Shown piece after piece: positions 28,838 to 38,474 of a stretch of 64,000 bases of DNA. Within the stretch, counting starts at the first letter, position 1. Each line of letters starts with the position of its first letter. Both the position numbers and the translations under genes were made by a program. Under the pieces are notes generated by a model, which saw nothing but the letters and a program-made list of their open reading frames with translations, searched no databases and was not told the origin of the DNA. Origin of the DNA: an uncultured Psychromonas sp. (GTDB taxonomy: Bacteria > Pseudomonadota > Gammaproteobacteria > Enterobacterales > Psychromonadaceae); assembly GCF_947489755.1 (NCBI RefSeq), contig NZ_CANLFB010000001.1, positions 62,001 to 126,000 of the forward strand, given 5' to 3'.

Positions 28838-30910
28838 ATGAAGCTAAATAAAATACCTTTATCAGCACTTAAAGGTGTTGGTGCTAAAGTTGCCGAAAGA
28901 CTCAGCAAAATAGGCTTAAACTCAGTCGAAGACATGCTGTTTCATTTACCGTTGCATTATCAAGATCGTACTCGATTATATCCAATCAAGGATATTAAAG
29001 ATGGAATGCAAGTAAGCGTGCAAGGCGAAGTGGTTAGCTGCCAAGTGCAATTTGGAAAACGCCGTATTTTAAAGTGTAAGATCAGCGATGGGGAAGGTAT
29101 TGCCACATTAAACTTCTTTCATTTTAATGCCGGGCAAAAAAATGCCTTTAAAGAAGGACAGTGGATACAATGCTTTGGTGAATTTAAACGAGGTTATCAA
29201 GGTTTAGAGGTGACTCATCCTGAATATTCTTTAGTGGGTGAAAACGCGGCGACATCCGTTGAAGAAGCACTGACTCCTATCTATCCAAGTACAGAAGGGC
29301 TGAAACAAAATAGTTTACGACAGTTAACCGATCAAGCGTTGCAACATTTGCAACAAAATCAAGTTGAAGAACTTATACCCACTGCTTTATTAACACATCC
29401 TATTAGTTTGTATGATGCATTAATGACGATTCATCGTCCGCCTCCTTCTGCGAGTATTGAACAATTAGAAGATCGCTCTCATCCAGCACAACAGCGTTTA
29501 ATTATTGAAGAGTTACTCGCACAACAAATTAGTATGTTGGCATTACGTCAGCAAGCACAGCAACATCATTCGCCTGTGCTTAAACAAACTGACCAGTTAT
29601 CCAAACAGTTATTAAAAAACTTACCTTTTTCACCAACGGGCGCTCAACAACGTGTAAATCTTGAGATCCAACAAGATTTAATGACTGATGTGCCAATGAT
29701 GCGTCTAGTACAGGGTGATGTAGGATCAGGTAAAACATTAGTGGCTGCTTTGGCGGCATTAACTGCGATTGAAGCAGGGTATCAAGTCGCGTTAATGGCA
29801 CCAACAGAATTGCTAGCTGAACAGCATCTATTGAATTTTCAAAATTGGTTTGAGCCTTTAGGGGTTCGTGTTGGAATGCTATCAGGAAAAATGAAAGTAA
29901 AAGAGAAACGCGATCAAGCTGAAAACATTACATTAGGCTTATCAAAAATGGTGGTGGGAACACACGCGTTATTTTCAGACAATGTTAAGTTTCATAACTT
30001 AGCGTTAATTATTGTCGATGAACAACATCGTTTTGGGGTTCATCAACGTTTATCTCTACGTGAAAAAGGCATTAACAACGGCTTCGTACCTCATCAATTA
30101 ACCATGACGGCCACACCGATTCCTCGTACCTTAGCAATGACAGCTTACGCTGACTTAAGTGTCTCTGTGATCGATGAACTACCACCGGGCAGAACACCGA
30201 TTAAAACCGTTGCTCTTGCTGATACAAGACGTGATGAAATTATTCAACGCGTCTATAAAGCCTGCAAAGAAGAAGGTCGTCAAGCTTATTGGGTTTGTAC
30301 GTTGATCGAAGAATCTGAAGCCTTAGAATGCCAAGCCGCTGAAGATACGGCTAATGATTTACAACTCGCATTAACGGATTTAAGAATTGGTTTAGTGCAT
30401 GGACGAATGAAAGCCGCTGAAAAACAATATGTGATGGATGCGTTTAAAGCGGGAGAATTAGATTTATTAGTCGCGACAACGGTGATTGAAGTGGGTGTAG
30501 ATGTACCTAATTCAAGCTTGATGATCATCGAAAACCCTGAACGTTTAGGTTTGGCACAATTACATCAACTACGTGGGCGAGTAGGGCGTGGAAAAGTGGC
30601 AAGTCATTGTGTTTTATTATACAAGTATCCCTTGTCAAAAACCGCGTTAAAACGTTTAAATGTATTACGTGAAAGTAATGATGGTTTTTATATCGCAGAA
30701 CAAGATTTGGCTATTCGAGGGCCGGGTGAAGTGTTAGGGACTAAACAAACGGGCATTGCCGATATGAAAATTGCTGATTTGTTAAGAGATCAAGCGTTAT
30801 TGCCACAAGTACAGCAACTTGCACACACATTGATACAACATCATCCCGAATACATAAGCCCACTTGTTGAGCGTTGGTTAGGCGATAAACCAGTGTATGC
30901 GCAGGTTTAA
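28838..30910 (+). CDS. recG: ATP-dependent DNA helicase RecG
   Basis: Reverses stalled replication forks and processes D-/R-loops and Holliday junctions. The N-terminal wedge domain (OB fold, about 60-160) precedes the helicase domain. This has Walker A GDVGSGKT (near residue 290), the DEQHRFG box, TMTATPIPRT, and the C-terminal VGRGKVASHC region. It has 690 residues against 693 in E. coli. It is single here with its own upstream region divergent from pldA. Confidence 0.97.
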   Translation: MKLNKIPLSALKGVGAKVAERLSKIGLNSVEDMLFHLPLHYQDRTRLYPIKDIKDGMQVSVQGEVVSCQVQFGKRRILKCKISDGEGIATLNFFHFNAGQKNAFKEGQWIQCFGEFKRGYQGLEVTHPEYSLVGENAATSVEEALTPIYPSTEGLKQNSLRQLTDQALQHLQQNQVEELIPTALLTHPISLYDALMTIHRPPPSASIEQLEDRSHPAQQRLIIEELLAQQISMLALRQQAQQHHSPVLKQTDQLSKQLLKNLPFSPTGAQQRVNLEIQQDLMTDVPMMRLVQGDVGSGKTLVAALAALTAIEAGYQVALMAPTELLAEQHLLNFQNWFEPLGVRVGMLSGKMKVKEKRDQAENITLGLSKMVVGTHALFSDNVKFHNLALIIVDEQHRFGVHQRLSLREKGINNGFVPHQLTMTATPIPRTLAMTAYADLSVSVIDELPPGRTPIKTVALADTRRDEIIQRVYKACKEEGRQAYWVCTLIEESEALECQAAEDTANDLQLALTDLRIGLVHGRMKAAEKQYVMDAFKAGELDLLVATTVIEVGVDVPNSSLMIIENPERLGLAQLHQLRGRVGRGKVASHCVLLYKYPLSKTALKRLNVLRESNDGFYIAEQDLAIRGPGEVLGTKQTGIADMKIADLLRDQALLPQVQQLAHTLIQHHPEYISPLVERWLGDKPVYAQV

Positions 30911-30915
30911 ATAAT

Positions 30916-30950
30916 AAAAATACTCGTAGATATTGAGTACGAGTATTTTT
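30916..30950. terminator. bidirectional terminator between recG and ntrC
   Basis: Thirteen-pair symmetric hairpin (aaaaatactcgta / tacgagtattttt) with A-run and T-run on opposite sides, placed between convergent recG and ntrC. Confidence 0.9.
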
Positions 30951-30979
30951 ATTGCGGTCGTTGCTTTCAGCAAATAAAG

Positions 30980-32383
30980 CTAATCAGATAAATTAAGCTC
31001 TTTTAGCTTACGAGTCAGGGTGTTTCTTCCCCAGCCTAGTAGCTTAGCGGCTTCATGCTTTTTGCCTTGGGTATGCTTTAAGGCGCTTTGTAGCATTATT
31101 TTTTCAAACTCAGGTAATAGTTGACCTAAAATATTACTTTCACCATTTTTAAGTTGTGCATCAGCCCATTTTTTTAAACTTTCTTGCCATATTACTGGCT
31201 CACCTTCTTGATGCGGTGTTTCTTGTTCACTTAATTCAGGCGGTAAGTCGCTAATATGAACTTCTTGACCACTAGACATAACAGTTAACCAACGACAAAT
31301 ATTCTCTAATTGTCTAACGTTACCAGGCCACGGTAAATCACTAAGGTAATTGATCGTTACTTTAGTCAGTATCTTACTTTCAACGGTTAACTCATTAGCA
31401 ATGCTGTGTAAAAAGTGATTTGCTAGTAATGGTATATCTTCACGGCGCTCTTTTAATGCTGGCAATTGTAAGCGAATAACATTTAAACGGTGAAATAAAT
31501 CTTCGCGGAAGTCACCGCTGAGTACTTTCTTCTCTAAGTTTTGGTGGGTCGCTGCAATAATACGGACATCGACTTTAATGGCTTGGTGACCACCAACACG
31601 ATAGAACTGACCATCTGCTAATACGCGCAATAAACGCGTTTGTACGTCTAATGGCATATCACCTATTTCATCTAAAAAAAGTGTTCCGCCATCAGCTTGT
31701 TCAAATCGACCTTGTCGATTGGCTGCAGCACCTGTAAAGGCACCTTTTTCATGACCAAATAATTCAGCTTCTATCAATTCTTTAGGAATAGCGGCCATAT
31801 TTAAAGCAATAAATGTTTCATTTTTACGTGGGCTATGTTTATGCAATGCTTGAGCAACGAGTTCTTTACCTGTACCTGATTGGCCATTAATCAAGACACT
31901 CATGCTAGAGCGAGATAAGCGACCAATAACTCTGAATACTTCTTGCATTGCAGGTGCTTCACCAATAATTTCTGGCGTTGCAATAGGTTGTTGAACTGGC
32001 TTTTTTTGTTGCTTTAATTCTTTACTATGACTAATTGCACGTTTAATTAAGTCAGTTGCTTCATGAATATCAAAAGGTTTTGGTAAATATTCAAATGCAC
32101 CACTTTGATAAGCATTAACGGCACTGTCTAAGTCGGAATGTGCGGTCATGATAATAATTGGAATCAAAGGATAACGCTGGTGGATTTTTTGCATTAACTC
32201 TAAGCCATCAATACCTGGCATGCGCACATCTGAAATAATAATTTCAGGCTGCTCAATTAATAATTGTTGCCATAAGCATTCTGCATCAGGGAAACTAGCA
32301 TATTCGATATTCTCTGCTTTTAACGTGCGTTCTAATACCCAGCGAATGGCGTGGTCATCATCTACAATCCAAGCTGCCATCAT
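30980..32383 (-). CDS. glnG: nitrogen regulation response regulator NtrC
   Basis: Sigma-54 activator phosphorylated by NtrB under nitrogen limitation. It has a receiver domain with phospho-acceptor Asp in SDVRMPG (about residue 53). The AAA+ domain has Walker A GQSGTGKE, the GAFTGA sigma-54 contact loop and LFLDEIGDM. The Fis-type helix-turn-helix [17 protein letters not shown] is at the C-terminus. Its 467 residues equal the usual length (469). It lies 34 bases after ntrB and is the last gene of the leftward nitrogen locus. Confidence 0.97.
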   Translation of the reverse strand: MMAAWIVDDDHAIRWVLERTLKAENIEYASFPDAECLWQQLLIEQPEIIISDVRMPGIDGLELMQKIHQRYPLIPIIIMTAHSDLDSAVNAYQSGAFEYLPKPFDIHEATDLIKRAISHSKELKQQKKPVQQPIATPEIIGEAPAMQEVFRVIGRLSRSSMSVLINGQSGTGKELVAQALHKHSPRKNETFIALNMAAIPKELIEAELFGHEKGAFTGAAANRQGRFEQADGGTLFLDEIGDMPLDVQTRLLRVLADGQFYRVGGHQAIKVDVRIIAATHQNLEKKVLSGDFREDLFHRLNVIRLQLPALKERREDIPLLANHFLHSIANELTVESKILTKVTINYLSDLPWPGNVRQLENICRWLTVMSSGQEVHISDLPPELSEQETPHQEGEPVIWQESLKKWADAQLKNGESNILGQLLPEFEKIMLQSALKHTQGKKHEAAKLLGWGRNTLTRKLKELNLSD

Positions 32384-32417
32384 AGTTCCTTATTTATTAT
32401 TATGTGTACACTAAAAG

Positions 32418-33479
32418 TTAAATGGGTAAGTAAACCGAAAACTCGGTATGACCTTTACAACTATTAAACTCAATACGTCCATGATGCTGTTTAATCAATT
32501 CTTGTGCGATCGATAGCCCTAAACCAGTGCCATCTTTACGTCCTGTTACCATCGGATAAAATAATGTGTTTCTAATATGCATCGGTATACCTGGTCCGGT
32601 ATCGATTATTTTAATTTCGGTTGCCAAGCGCTGTGGTAGCCCATTAATTGTTATTTGATTTGCAGTGCGAGTACGCAGTGTAATTGAGTGCTGCTCTGGC
32701 TGGCTTTGTAATGCTTGTACTGCATTCTGAACAATATTTAAAAATGCTTGCTGTAATTGATCTGATTCCATTTCAAAATCTGGAATACTTGGATCATAAT
32801 CAATATGGATTTTCACATTATCAGGTAAATCTAAGTTCACTAATTTGCGCACGCTTTCTAAGACTGAATGAATATTATGAATGCGCTTTTCACCTAGTTT
32901 TTGAGGCCCTAACAAACGATTGACTAAGGCGCTTAATCTGTCGGCTTGCTCAATAATAATTTGTGTAAATTCTTTTAATTCTGGATCAGGTAATTCTGCT
33001 TCTAATAGCTGAGCGGCACCACGTAATCCACCTAATGGGTTTTTAATTTCATGGGCTAAGCCTCGCACTAGCTCTTGTGCTGCTTTTTGTTGGTGCTCTT
33101 GATAATGAACCTGACTAATACGTTTTTGTTGCTCGATACAACGCATTTCAATGATGATATATTTTGTTAATTTTGTATCTATATAACTGGCACTTAAATC
33201 AATTAATAGTGGGTGACCATCAATAAATAAAGTGACCTCATTTTCTGTAAAAGATGACTCTTCTAGTAGTAGGTTTTTAATCGATTCAGGTGAGAAGTGA
33301 AACTGCTCTGCAAGCACTTGCAGGTTCTGACCATATAAGCGTTGTTTGCTTTGTGACAACAACTGTTCACTTGCAGGGTTCGCGTAGATTAGATTTAATG
33401 ATGCATCTAACGCTACAAATGCAGTTTTTGCTTCTTCAATAAAAGTAAAAATAAGATCGAGACTAGGTTCTTTTGACAT
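32418..33479 (-). CDS. glnL: nitrogen regulation sensor kinase NtrB
   Basis: Cytoplasmic histidine kinase/phosphatase controlled by PII that sets NtrC phosphorylation. An N-terminal PAS domain (residues 8-115) is followed by the H-box RGLAHEIKNPLGGLRGAAQ with the phosphorylated His. N, G1 and G2 boxes (AFLNIVQNAVQAL, DTGPGIP, GTGLGLSIAQ) complete the kinase. It has 353 residues and no membrane segment. It lies 12 bases after the DUF4124 gene. Confidence 0.96.
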   Translation of the reverse strand: MSKEPSLDLIFTFIEEAKTAFVALDASLNLIYANPASEQLLSQSKQRLYGQNLQVLAEQFHFSPESIKNLLLEESSFTENEVTLFIDGHPLLIDLSASYIDTKLTKYIIIEMRCIEQQKRISQVHYQEHQQKAAQELVRGLAHEIKNPLGGLRGAAQLLEAELPDPELKEFTQIIIEQADRLSALVNRLLGPQKLGEKRIHNIHSVLESVRKLVNLDLPDNVKIHIDYDPSIPDFEMESDQLQQAFLNIVQNAVQALQSQPEQHSITLRTRTANQITINGLPQRLATEIKIIDTGPGIPMHIRNTLFYPMVTGRKDGTGLGLSIAQELIKQHHGRIEFNSCKGHTEFSVYLPI

Positions 33480-33491
33480 ATTTTCTATAAT

Positions 33492-34013
33492 CTACTTAAT
33501 AACGGATATACGTTGTAAATGTATCGTAACAACTTGTGTTGTTGCTAATATGTTGCTTCCTTCATCTAATAACTTGGCTTGTATTTGGTGCGTTCCTCGA
33601 TCAATATTTAATGCTCGAATTGTCGGTGATATTTGCGGCAAACCTAATGCCTGACCATCTAAAAAGAGTTGTAAGCGTTGAGTGCTTTTCTTTTCAGGTG
33701 TTGTTTTAACGTGAACTTCTAACGTGCCATTATTACTTCTTATTGCAACATCATCTTTAGGTGTTGTTATTTCTGCTTGGTATTTAATAATCTCTTCTTT
33801 ATTGGAGCTTGTATTGTTTATTTTTTTAGGCTGTTGCTCAGGTGTCGATACTAAATTTTTATTTTTAACGACTATTTCAGCTGTGCCAGGTGGTGCGGTA
33901 TCTGCAAAATGAGTCTTACCGTCTGCATCAACCCAATGATAAATTTTCGTTTCTGCAGATGTTAAAGTCGCATAAAAACAAAGTAATATAACTAAAAAAA
34001 GAGAACACTTCAT
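33492..34013 (-). CDS. periplasmic DUF4124 protein, function unknown
   Basis: 173-residue secreted protein: signal peptide MKCSLFLVILLCFYATLTSA, then the DUF4124 signature IYHWVDADGKTHFADTAPPG. A Lys/Asn/Thr-rich linker and a C-terminal beta-sandwich-like domain (about 95-165) follow. The ATG at 34013 is chosen because it begins the signal peptide and has AAGG upstream; an earlier in-frame ATG would bury it. DUF4124 genes commonly lie between glnA and ntrB in Vibrio-like bacteria, so its presence here is normal, but no biochemical role is established. Confidence 0.75.
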   Translation of the reverse strand: MKCSLFLVILLCFYATLTSAETKIYHWVDADGKTHFADTAPPGTAEIVVKNKNLVSTPEQQPKKINNTSSNKEEIIKYQAEITTPKDDVAIRSNNGTLEVHVKTTPEKKSTQRLQLFLDGQALGLPQISPTIRALNIDRGTHQIQAKLLDEGSNILATTQVVTIHLQRISVIK

Positions 34014-34204
34014 AATCAAAAACCTTAATAGTAAAAAACTCATTGTCGAACATATAAAAGGTTTAGACAATTAAAAAACATACAGTAAACGTAGTCGGTA
34101 TATAAATATTAAGCTTTTATCACTATATCAGGTGAGCAAAGGTTAATATTTTCTATTCAAAATAATAGGTATATTAGAAGGTGATTTGTCATTCAGTAAA
34201 CAAT

Positions 34205-34230
34205 AAGGAGTGAGCTATTACTCACTCCTT
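34205..34230 (-). terminator. hairpin after the GSIII gene
   Basis: Perfect ten-pair stem (aaggagtgag / ctcactcctt) with a six-base loop, 30 bases beyond the GSIII stop. The following T content on the minus strand is modest, so termination may be partial. Confidence 0.55.
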
Positions 34231-34259
34231 TTATATTGTTTATTTATTTTTATTAATAT

Positions 34260-36431
34260 TTATTTAATAAATAACATTTCTGAGTATTTCGGTAGTGGCC
34301 ATAGTTCATCAGCGACTAATAACTCAAGTGCATCAGCATGTTCACGAGCTTCACCCATTAATGGACAAATAATATCGGCACTATGACGCATGTGAGCTTC
34401 AGTATCTGCGAAGTCATGTTTAGCGATTTCAGTTTCAAGTTTTGCAACTGCCGCTAATAGACCATTAATATGTTCTGCAATCTGTTTTGCGATTGTTGAA
34501 TCTAATTCAATGCCTAGATCTAACGTTGAAGCAGAAGCAAGTGTTAACTCAGATACATAAGTGATAGCAGCTGGGTAGATTTTAGTTTTAGCAATATCAA
34601 TAACTAATTTAGCTTCAACTTCAATCGCTAAGTTGTATTGTTCTGCGTAAACTTCGTAACGACTTTCTAGTTCAACTGGTGATAAAACACCTGTGCTTTC
34701 GAATAGTTCAATGACTTCAGCTGATTTAAATGCAGGTAGCGCATCTGCAGTTGTTGGAATGTTTTTCAGGCCACGTTCTTCAACAGCCGCTTTATGCCAT
34801 TCTTCAGAATATCCGTCACCACCAAACACAGCATTACCGTGTAATTCCATCAACTCTTTTAATACTGTAATAACAGCCGCAGTTTGATCTTCAGTTTTTA
34901 AAGCAACTTCTAATTTTTCTGCAATCCAGTTTAATGAATCTGCAAGCATTGTATTCATCGCAACTAATGGACCAGATACTGATTGCTCAGAACCTACTGC
35001 GCGGAATTCAAAACGGTTACCAGTGAAGGCAAATGGTGAAGTACGGTTACGGTCACCTGGATCACGGTCAAAGTTAAGTATTTGGTCAAGACCTAAGTCC
35101 ATTTCGCCGCCGTCAGTACACGTTGTTAATTTACCTGTTTTGATTTCGTCATATACTTTTTCTAACTGGTCACCTAGGTAAACAGAAAGGATAGCAGGTG
35201 GCGCTTCATTTGCACCCAAACGATGATCATTACCAGCAGAAGCGATAACTGCACGTAGTAATGGACCGAATTTATGTACACCACGAATTACCGCACCACA
35301 GAATAATAAGAACTGTAGGTTTTTATGTGGTGTTTTACCTGGGTCAAGTAAGTTACCTTGTGTGCTGTTACCAACAGACCAGTTAACGTGTTTACCTGAG
35401 CCATTAACACCAGCAAATGGTTTTTCATGTAATAGACATAGGAAGCCGTGCTCTTTAGCCGTTTGCTTCATCATTGTCATTAGCAATTGTTGTTGATCAG
35501 CACCCACGTTTGCTGCGCCGTAGTAAGGTGCAATTTCAAATTGACCTGGTGCTACTTCGTTATGATGAGTTTTAGCTGGGATACCTAGTTTGTATAGTTT
35601 GTCTTCAAAATCTTGCATGAACACTTGAACACGTGCTGGGATGGCACCGAAGTAGTGATCATCAAATTGTTGACCTTTCGCTGGTGCAGCACCAAATAGT
35701 GTACGACCTGTTAATAGTAGGTCTGGACGTGCATTTGCGAAGTTTTCATCAATTAAGAAGTATTCTTGCTCAGGACCACAGCTTGAATCTAATGCTGCTA
35801 CGTCTGTTTCACCCATTAATTTAAGTACTTTCTGCGCCGCTTCATTCATTGCTGAATTCGAACGTAAAAGTGGGATTTTTTTATCTAGCGCTTCACCCGT
35901 CCATGACATGAATACACTTGGAATCATTAATGTTGCACCATTCGCAGTATGCTGAATGTATGCAGGGCTCGTTGGATCCCATGCTGTATAACCACGCGCT
36001 GCGTTAGTCATACGTAGGCTACCATTAGGGAAAGATGAACCATCTGGTTCGCCTTTAATTAGTAAGCTACCAGTGAATTCATTGATAGCGTTACCGTCTG
36101 AATTGGTCAGGATGAATGCATCATGCTTTTCAGCTGTGATGTTAGTCATTGGGTAGAATACATGAGAGAAGAACTTAGCGCCTTTTGATAAAGCCCAATC
36201 TTTCATTGCTGCAGCAATAATATCAGCAGTTGCATTATCTAATGCTACGCCTGTTTTAACTGTTTTCTTAATTGCTTTAAATGCATTTTTTGATACAGCT
36301 TCTTCCATTTTTGCCAAATTAAAAACATCAGTTGCCCAGATTTGATTTAGTGGCTCAGTTTGAGCGACCTCTTTTGGTGCACGATTAGTAATTTGTTCAA
36401 TTGCTTGAAGACGGACTTGATTTCCACTCAT
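34260..36431 (-). CDS. glnN: glutamine synthetase type III (GSIII)
   Basis: ATP-dependent ligase making glutamine from glutamate and ammonium, of the large GSIII class. At 723 residues it is much longer than GSI (about 470). The sequence AAAMKDWALSKGAKFFSHVFYPMT near residue 70-93 and the catalytic stretch KTHHNEVAPGQFEIAPYYG are typical of GSIII, as are the GSGKHVNWS and NRTSPFAFTGNRFEFRAVGS segments. It has no adenylylation-type Tyr segment, so GlnE control is not expected. It lies between glnA and DUF4124-ntrBC, separated from glnA by a terminator and with its own sigma-54-like promoter. GSIII is best known from Bacteroidetes and cyanobacteria; placement in a gammaproteobacterial gln locus suggests acquisition or selective retention. 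Confidence 0.95.
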   Translation of the reverse strand: MSGNQVRLQAIEQITNRAPKEVAQTEPLNQIWATDVFNLAKMEEAVSKNAFKAIKKTVKTGVALDNATADIIAAAMKDWALSKGAKFFSHVFYPMTNITAEKHDAFILTNSDGNAINEFTGSLLIKGEPDGSSFPNGSLRMTNAARGYTAWDPTSPAYIQHTANGATLMIPSVFMSWTGEALDKKIPLLRSNSAMNEAAQKVLKLMGETDVAALDSSCGPEQEYFLIDENFANARPDLLLTGRTLFGAAPAKGQQFDDHYFGAIPARVQVFMQDFEDKLYKLGIPAKTHHNEVAPGQFEIAPYYGAANVGADQQQLLMTMMKQTAKEHGFLCLLHEKPFAGVNGSGKHVNWSVGNSTQGNLLDPGKTPHKNLQFLLFCGAVIRGVHKFGPLLRAVIASAGNDHRLGANEAPPAILSVYLGDQLEKVYDEIKTGKLTTCTDGGEMDLGLDQILNFDRDPGDRNRTSPFAFTGNRFEFRAVGSEQSVSGPLVAMNTMLADSLNWIAEKLEVALKTEDQTAAVITVLKELMELHGNAVFGGDGYSEEWHKAAVEERGLKNIPTTADALPAFKSAEVIELFESTGVLSPVELESRYEVYAEQYNLAIEVEAKLVIDIAKTKIYPAAITYVSELTLASASTLDLGIELDSTIAKQIAEHINGLLAAVAKLETEIAKHDFADTEAHMRHSADIICPLMGEAREHADALELLVADELWPLPKYSEMLFIK

Positions 36432-36516
36432 GTATTGCTCCTTGCAGCAGTATTAGTACTGCTTGTTAATAATTTAGTTATTTCATACGACAAATATGAA
36501 AAGATAGTCTATAGCT

Positions 36517-36533
36517 AGCAAAAAACAGACCAA
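36517..36533 (-). promoter_or_regulatory. candidate sigma-54 promoter of GSIII
   Basis: On the minus strand TTGGTCTGTTTTTTGCT, with GG and GC at the exact -24/-12 spacing of the TGGCAC-N5-TTGC consensus and a good TTGC box. It predicts transcription from about 36506, 75 bases before the start codon. No convincing NtrC site lies in the 200-base gap. An ACC-N5-GGT core overlaps the -24 element and so is unlikely to be one. Confidence 0.5.
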
Positions 36534-36578
36534 TTTGGTTTTTTAGAAAAAAGTAGTATAAATGAAGGGAGTAGAACG

Positions 36579-36606
36579 AAAAAAGGACCGCAATGCGGTC
36601 CTTTTG
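36579..36606 (-). terminator. terminator after glnA
   Basis: Stem ggaccgc / gcggtcc extended by A-T pairs, with an ATT loop and a T-run on the minus strand. It separates glnA from the GSIII gene. Confidence 0.88.
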
Positions 36607-36633
36607 GATTATTAGTCGTATTAAGTTTTTACA

Positions 36634-38052
36634 TTATACGCTGTAGTATAAATCAAACTCTTTTGGATGCGTTGCTTGTGATACCGCTTGGCATTCAGCC
36701 ATTTTAAGCTCAATGAAGGCATCAATAGCTTCATTTGAGAACACGCCACCTTCGATAAGGAAGTCACGGTCAGCGTCTAGTGCCGCAAGTGCTTCTTCAA
36801 AAGAAACAGCAACTTGTGGAATCGCATCAGCTTCTTCTTTAGGTAGATCGTATAAATCTTTATCTAAAGAGTCACCAGGGTGGATCTTGTTTTTGATACC
36901 GTCAAGACCGGCCATCAACATTGCAGAGAAACCTAGGTAAGGGTTCATTGTTGGGTCTGGGAAACGTACTTCGATACGTGCTGCACGTGCAGTTGGTACG
37001 ATTGGAATACGAATAGAGGCAGAACGGTTACCAGCAGAGTATGCCAGCATTACTGGCGCTTCAAAACCAGGGATAAGACGTTTGTATGAGTTAGTTGACG
37101 CATTAGTGAAGGCATTAAGCGCTTTAGCATGCTTGATGATACCACCGATGTAATAAAGTGCCATTTCAGATAGACCGCCGTACTGGTCACCTGAGAACAA
37201 GTTAACGCCATCTTTACCTAGAGACTGGTGACAATGGTTACCAGAACCGTTATCGCCAACAAGAGGCTTAGGCATAAATGTTGCTGTTTGGCCGTATGCG
37301 TGAGCAACGTTATGTACAACATATTTGTAAATTTGGATTTCGTCTGCTTTTTCAACCATTGTGTTGAAACGACATGCGATTTCATTCTGGCCTGCAGTAG
37401 CAACTTCATGGTGATGCGCTTCAACAACTAAGCCCATTTCTTCCATGATTAAACACATAGCTGAACGGATGTTTTGAGCTGAATCAACAGGTGCTACTGG
37501 GAAGTAACCGCCTTTGATGCCAGGACGGTGACCGGTGTTACCTTCTTCATAAGAAGTACCTGAGTTCCACGCTGCTTCTTTTGCATCTACTGAGTAGAAT
37601 GCACCTGCAATGCTGTTACCGTATTTAACGTCGTCAAATAGGAAAAATTCTGGTTCTGGGCCAAATAAAACAGTATCAGCGATACCTGTAGAACGCATGT
37701 ATGCTTCAGCGCGTTTAGCAACTGAACGAGGGTCACGGTCGTAACCTAACATTGTTTTTGGCTCTAATACGTCACAACGTAAGTTTAACGTCGCATCGTC
37801 TGTAAATGGGTCCAATACTGCTGTTGAAGGAACTGGCATAAGTACCATGTCAGAATCTTGAATGCCTTTCCAGCCTGCAATTGAAGAGCCATCGAACATC
37901 TTACCTTCTTCAAAAAAGTCTTCAGTTACTTGGTGGTGTGGAACCGATACGTGTTGCTCTTTACCATGTGTATCAGTAAAGCGTAAATCAACGAATTTTA
38001 CGTCTTGCTCTTGAATAAGCGTTAGAACGTCTTGGATTGTTTGTACAGACAT
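36634..38052 (-). CDS. glnA: glutamine synthetase type I
   Basis: Dodecameric enzyme of ammonium assimilation, regulated by adenylylation. It has 472 residues beginning [20 protein letters not shown]. Catalytic segments [28 protein letters not shown] and [10 protein letters not shown] are intact. The adenylylation loop [16 protein letters not shown] retains the target Tyr. The ATG at 38052 matches the family start; an ATG 15 bases upstream is in frame but lacks support. The promoter region carries a sigma-54 element and an NtrC site, as in enterics. Confidence 0.98.
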   Translation of the reverse strand: MSVQTIQDVLTLIQEQDVKFVDLRFTDTHGKEQHVSVPHHQVTEDFFEEGKMFDGSSIAGWKGIQDSDMVLMPVPSTAVLDPFTDDATLNLRCDVLEPKTMLGYDRDPRSVAKRAEAYMRSTGIADTVLFGPEPEFFLFDDVKYGNSIAGAFYSVDAKEAAWNSGTSYEEGNTGHRPGIKGGYFPVAPVDSAQNIRSAMCLIMEEMGLVVEAHHHEVATAGQNEIACRFNTMVEKADEIQIYKYVVHNVAHAYGQTATFMPKPLVGDNGSGNHCHQSLGKDGVNLFSGDQYGGLSEMALYYIGGIIKHAKALNAFTNASTNSYKRLIPGFEAPVMLAYSAGNRSASIRIPIVPTARAARIEVRFPDPTMNPYLGFSAMLMAGLDGIKNKIHPGDSLDKDLYDLPKEEADAIPQVAVSFEEALAALDADRDFLIEGGVFSNEAIDAFIELKMAECQAVSQATHPKEFDLYYSV

Positions 38053-38150
38053 GTTGTAGAACCTCATTTGACATCGAAATTTGTAGGGATGATAAAATAG
38101 AACTCATCAATGAAACTTACCATCAATCTAGATTTATTACACATTAAATT

Positions 38151-38167
38151 AGCGAATAGTATGCCAA
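38151..38167 (-). promoter_or_regulatory. sigma-54 promoter of glnA
   Basis: On the minus strand TTGGCATACTATTCGCT. The GG and GC dinucleotides have exact -24/-12 spacing and TTGGCA is conserved; the -12 box is TTCGC instead of TTGC. Transcription would start near 38140, about 88 bases before the start codon. Confidence 0.65.
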
Positions 38168-38229
38168 GTTAACGAAGTCTATTATACCTAGGTTTATCTT
38201 TTTCGATATGGTGCTACCTTGTCTTTTTT

Positions 38230-38246
38230 TGCACCAATTTGGTGCT
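38230..38246 (-). promoter_or_regulatory. NtrC enhancer site of glnA
   Basis: TGCACCAATTTGGTGCT matches the NtrC consensus TGCACC-N5-GGTGCA at all but the last base. Its centre is about 98 bases upstream of the predicted sigma-54 start. Two further GGTGC half-sites flank it at 38210-38214 and 38262-38266. This array fits NtrC oligomer binding. Confidence 0.8.
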
Positions 38247-38427
38247 TAAGCGGATCTTTTTGGTGCCTTCTGTGGTGAGCCTCTTACTTCGCTCTACTTT
38301 TTCTTACTTTTAGGCATTTAAGGTAACTGTGACCGACTTAAAACTTTCTATTTTTGAAATTATGTTTACAATGTGCGCACATTTGGCTATATCACTTTAA
38401 GTGCTTTCATAGCCTAAATTCTTTTTG

Positions 38428-38474
38428 TACCAATTAAATAAAAATAGGACTCTTCTGTTTTTATTTAATTGGTA
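38428..38474 (+). repeat. 17-bp perfect inverted repeat in the typA leader
   Basis: Arms taccaattaaataaaaa and tttttatttaattggta are perfect reverse complements around a 13-base centre. The right end is followed by a T-rich stretch, and typA starts 31 bases downstream. In RNA it would form a long AU-rich hairpin near the ribosome-binding site. The taccaatta terminus recurs beside the dispersed repeat at 18592. Confidence 0.8.

Noticed and set aside
36529-36539. ACC-N5-GGT core as an NtrC site for GSIII
   Set aside because: It lacks the outer TGC/GCA bases and overlaps the -24 element of the sigma-54 promoter, where an activator site would block the polymerase.
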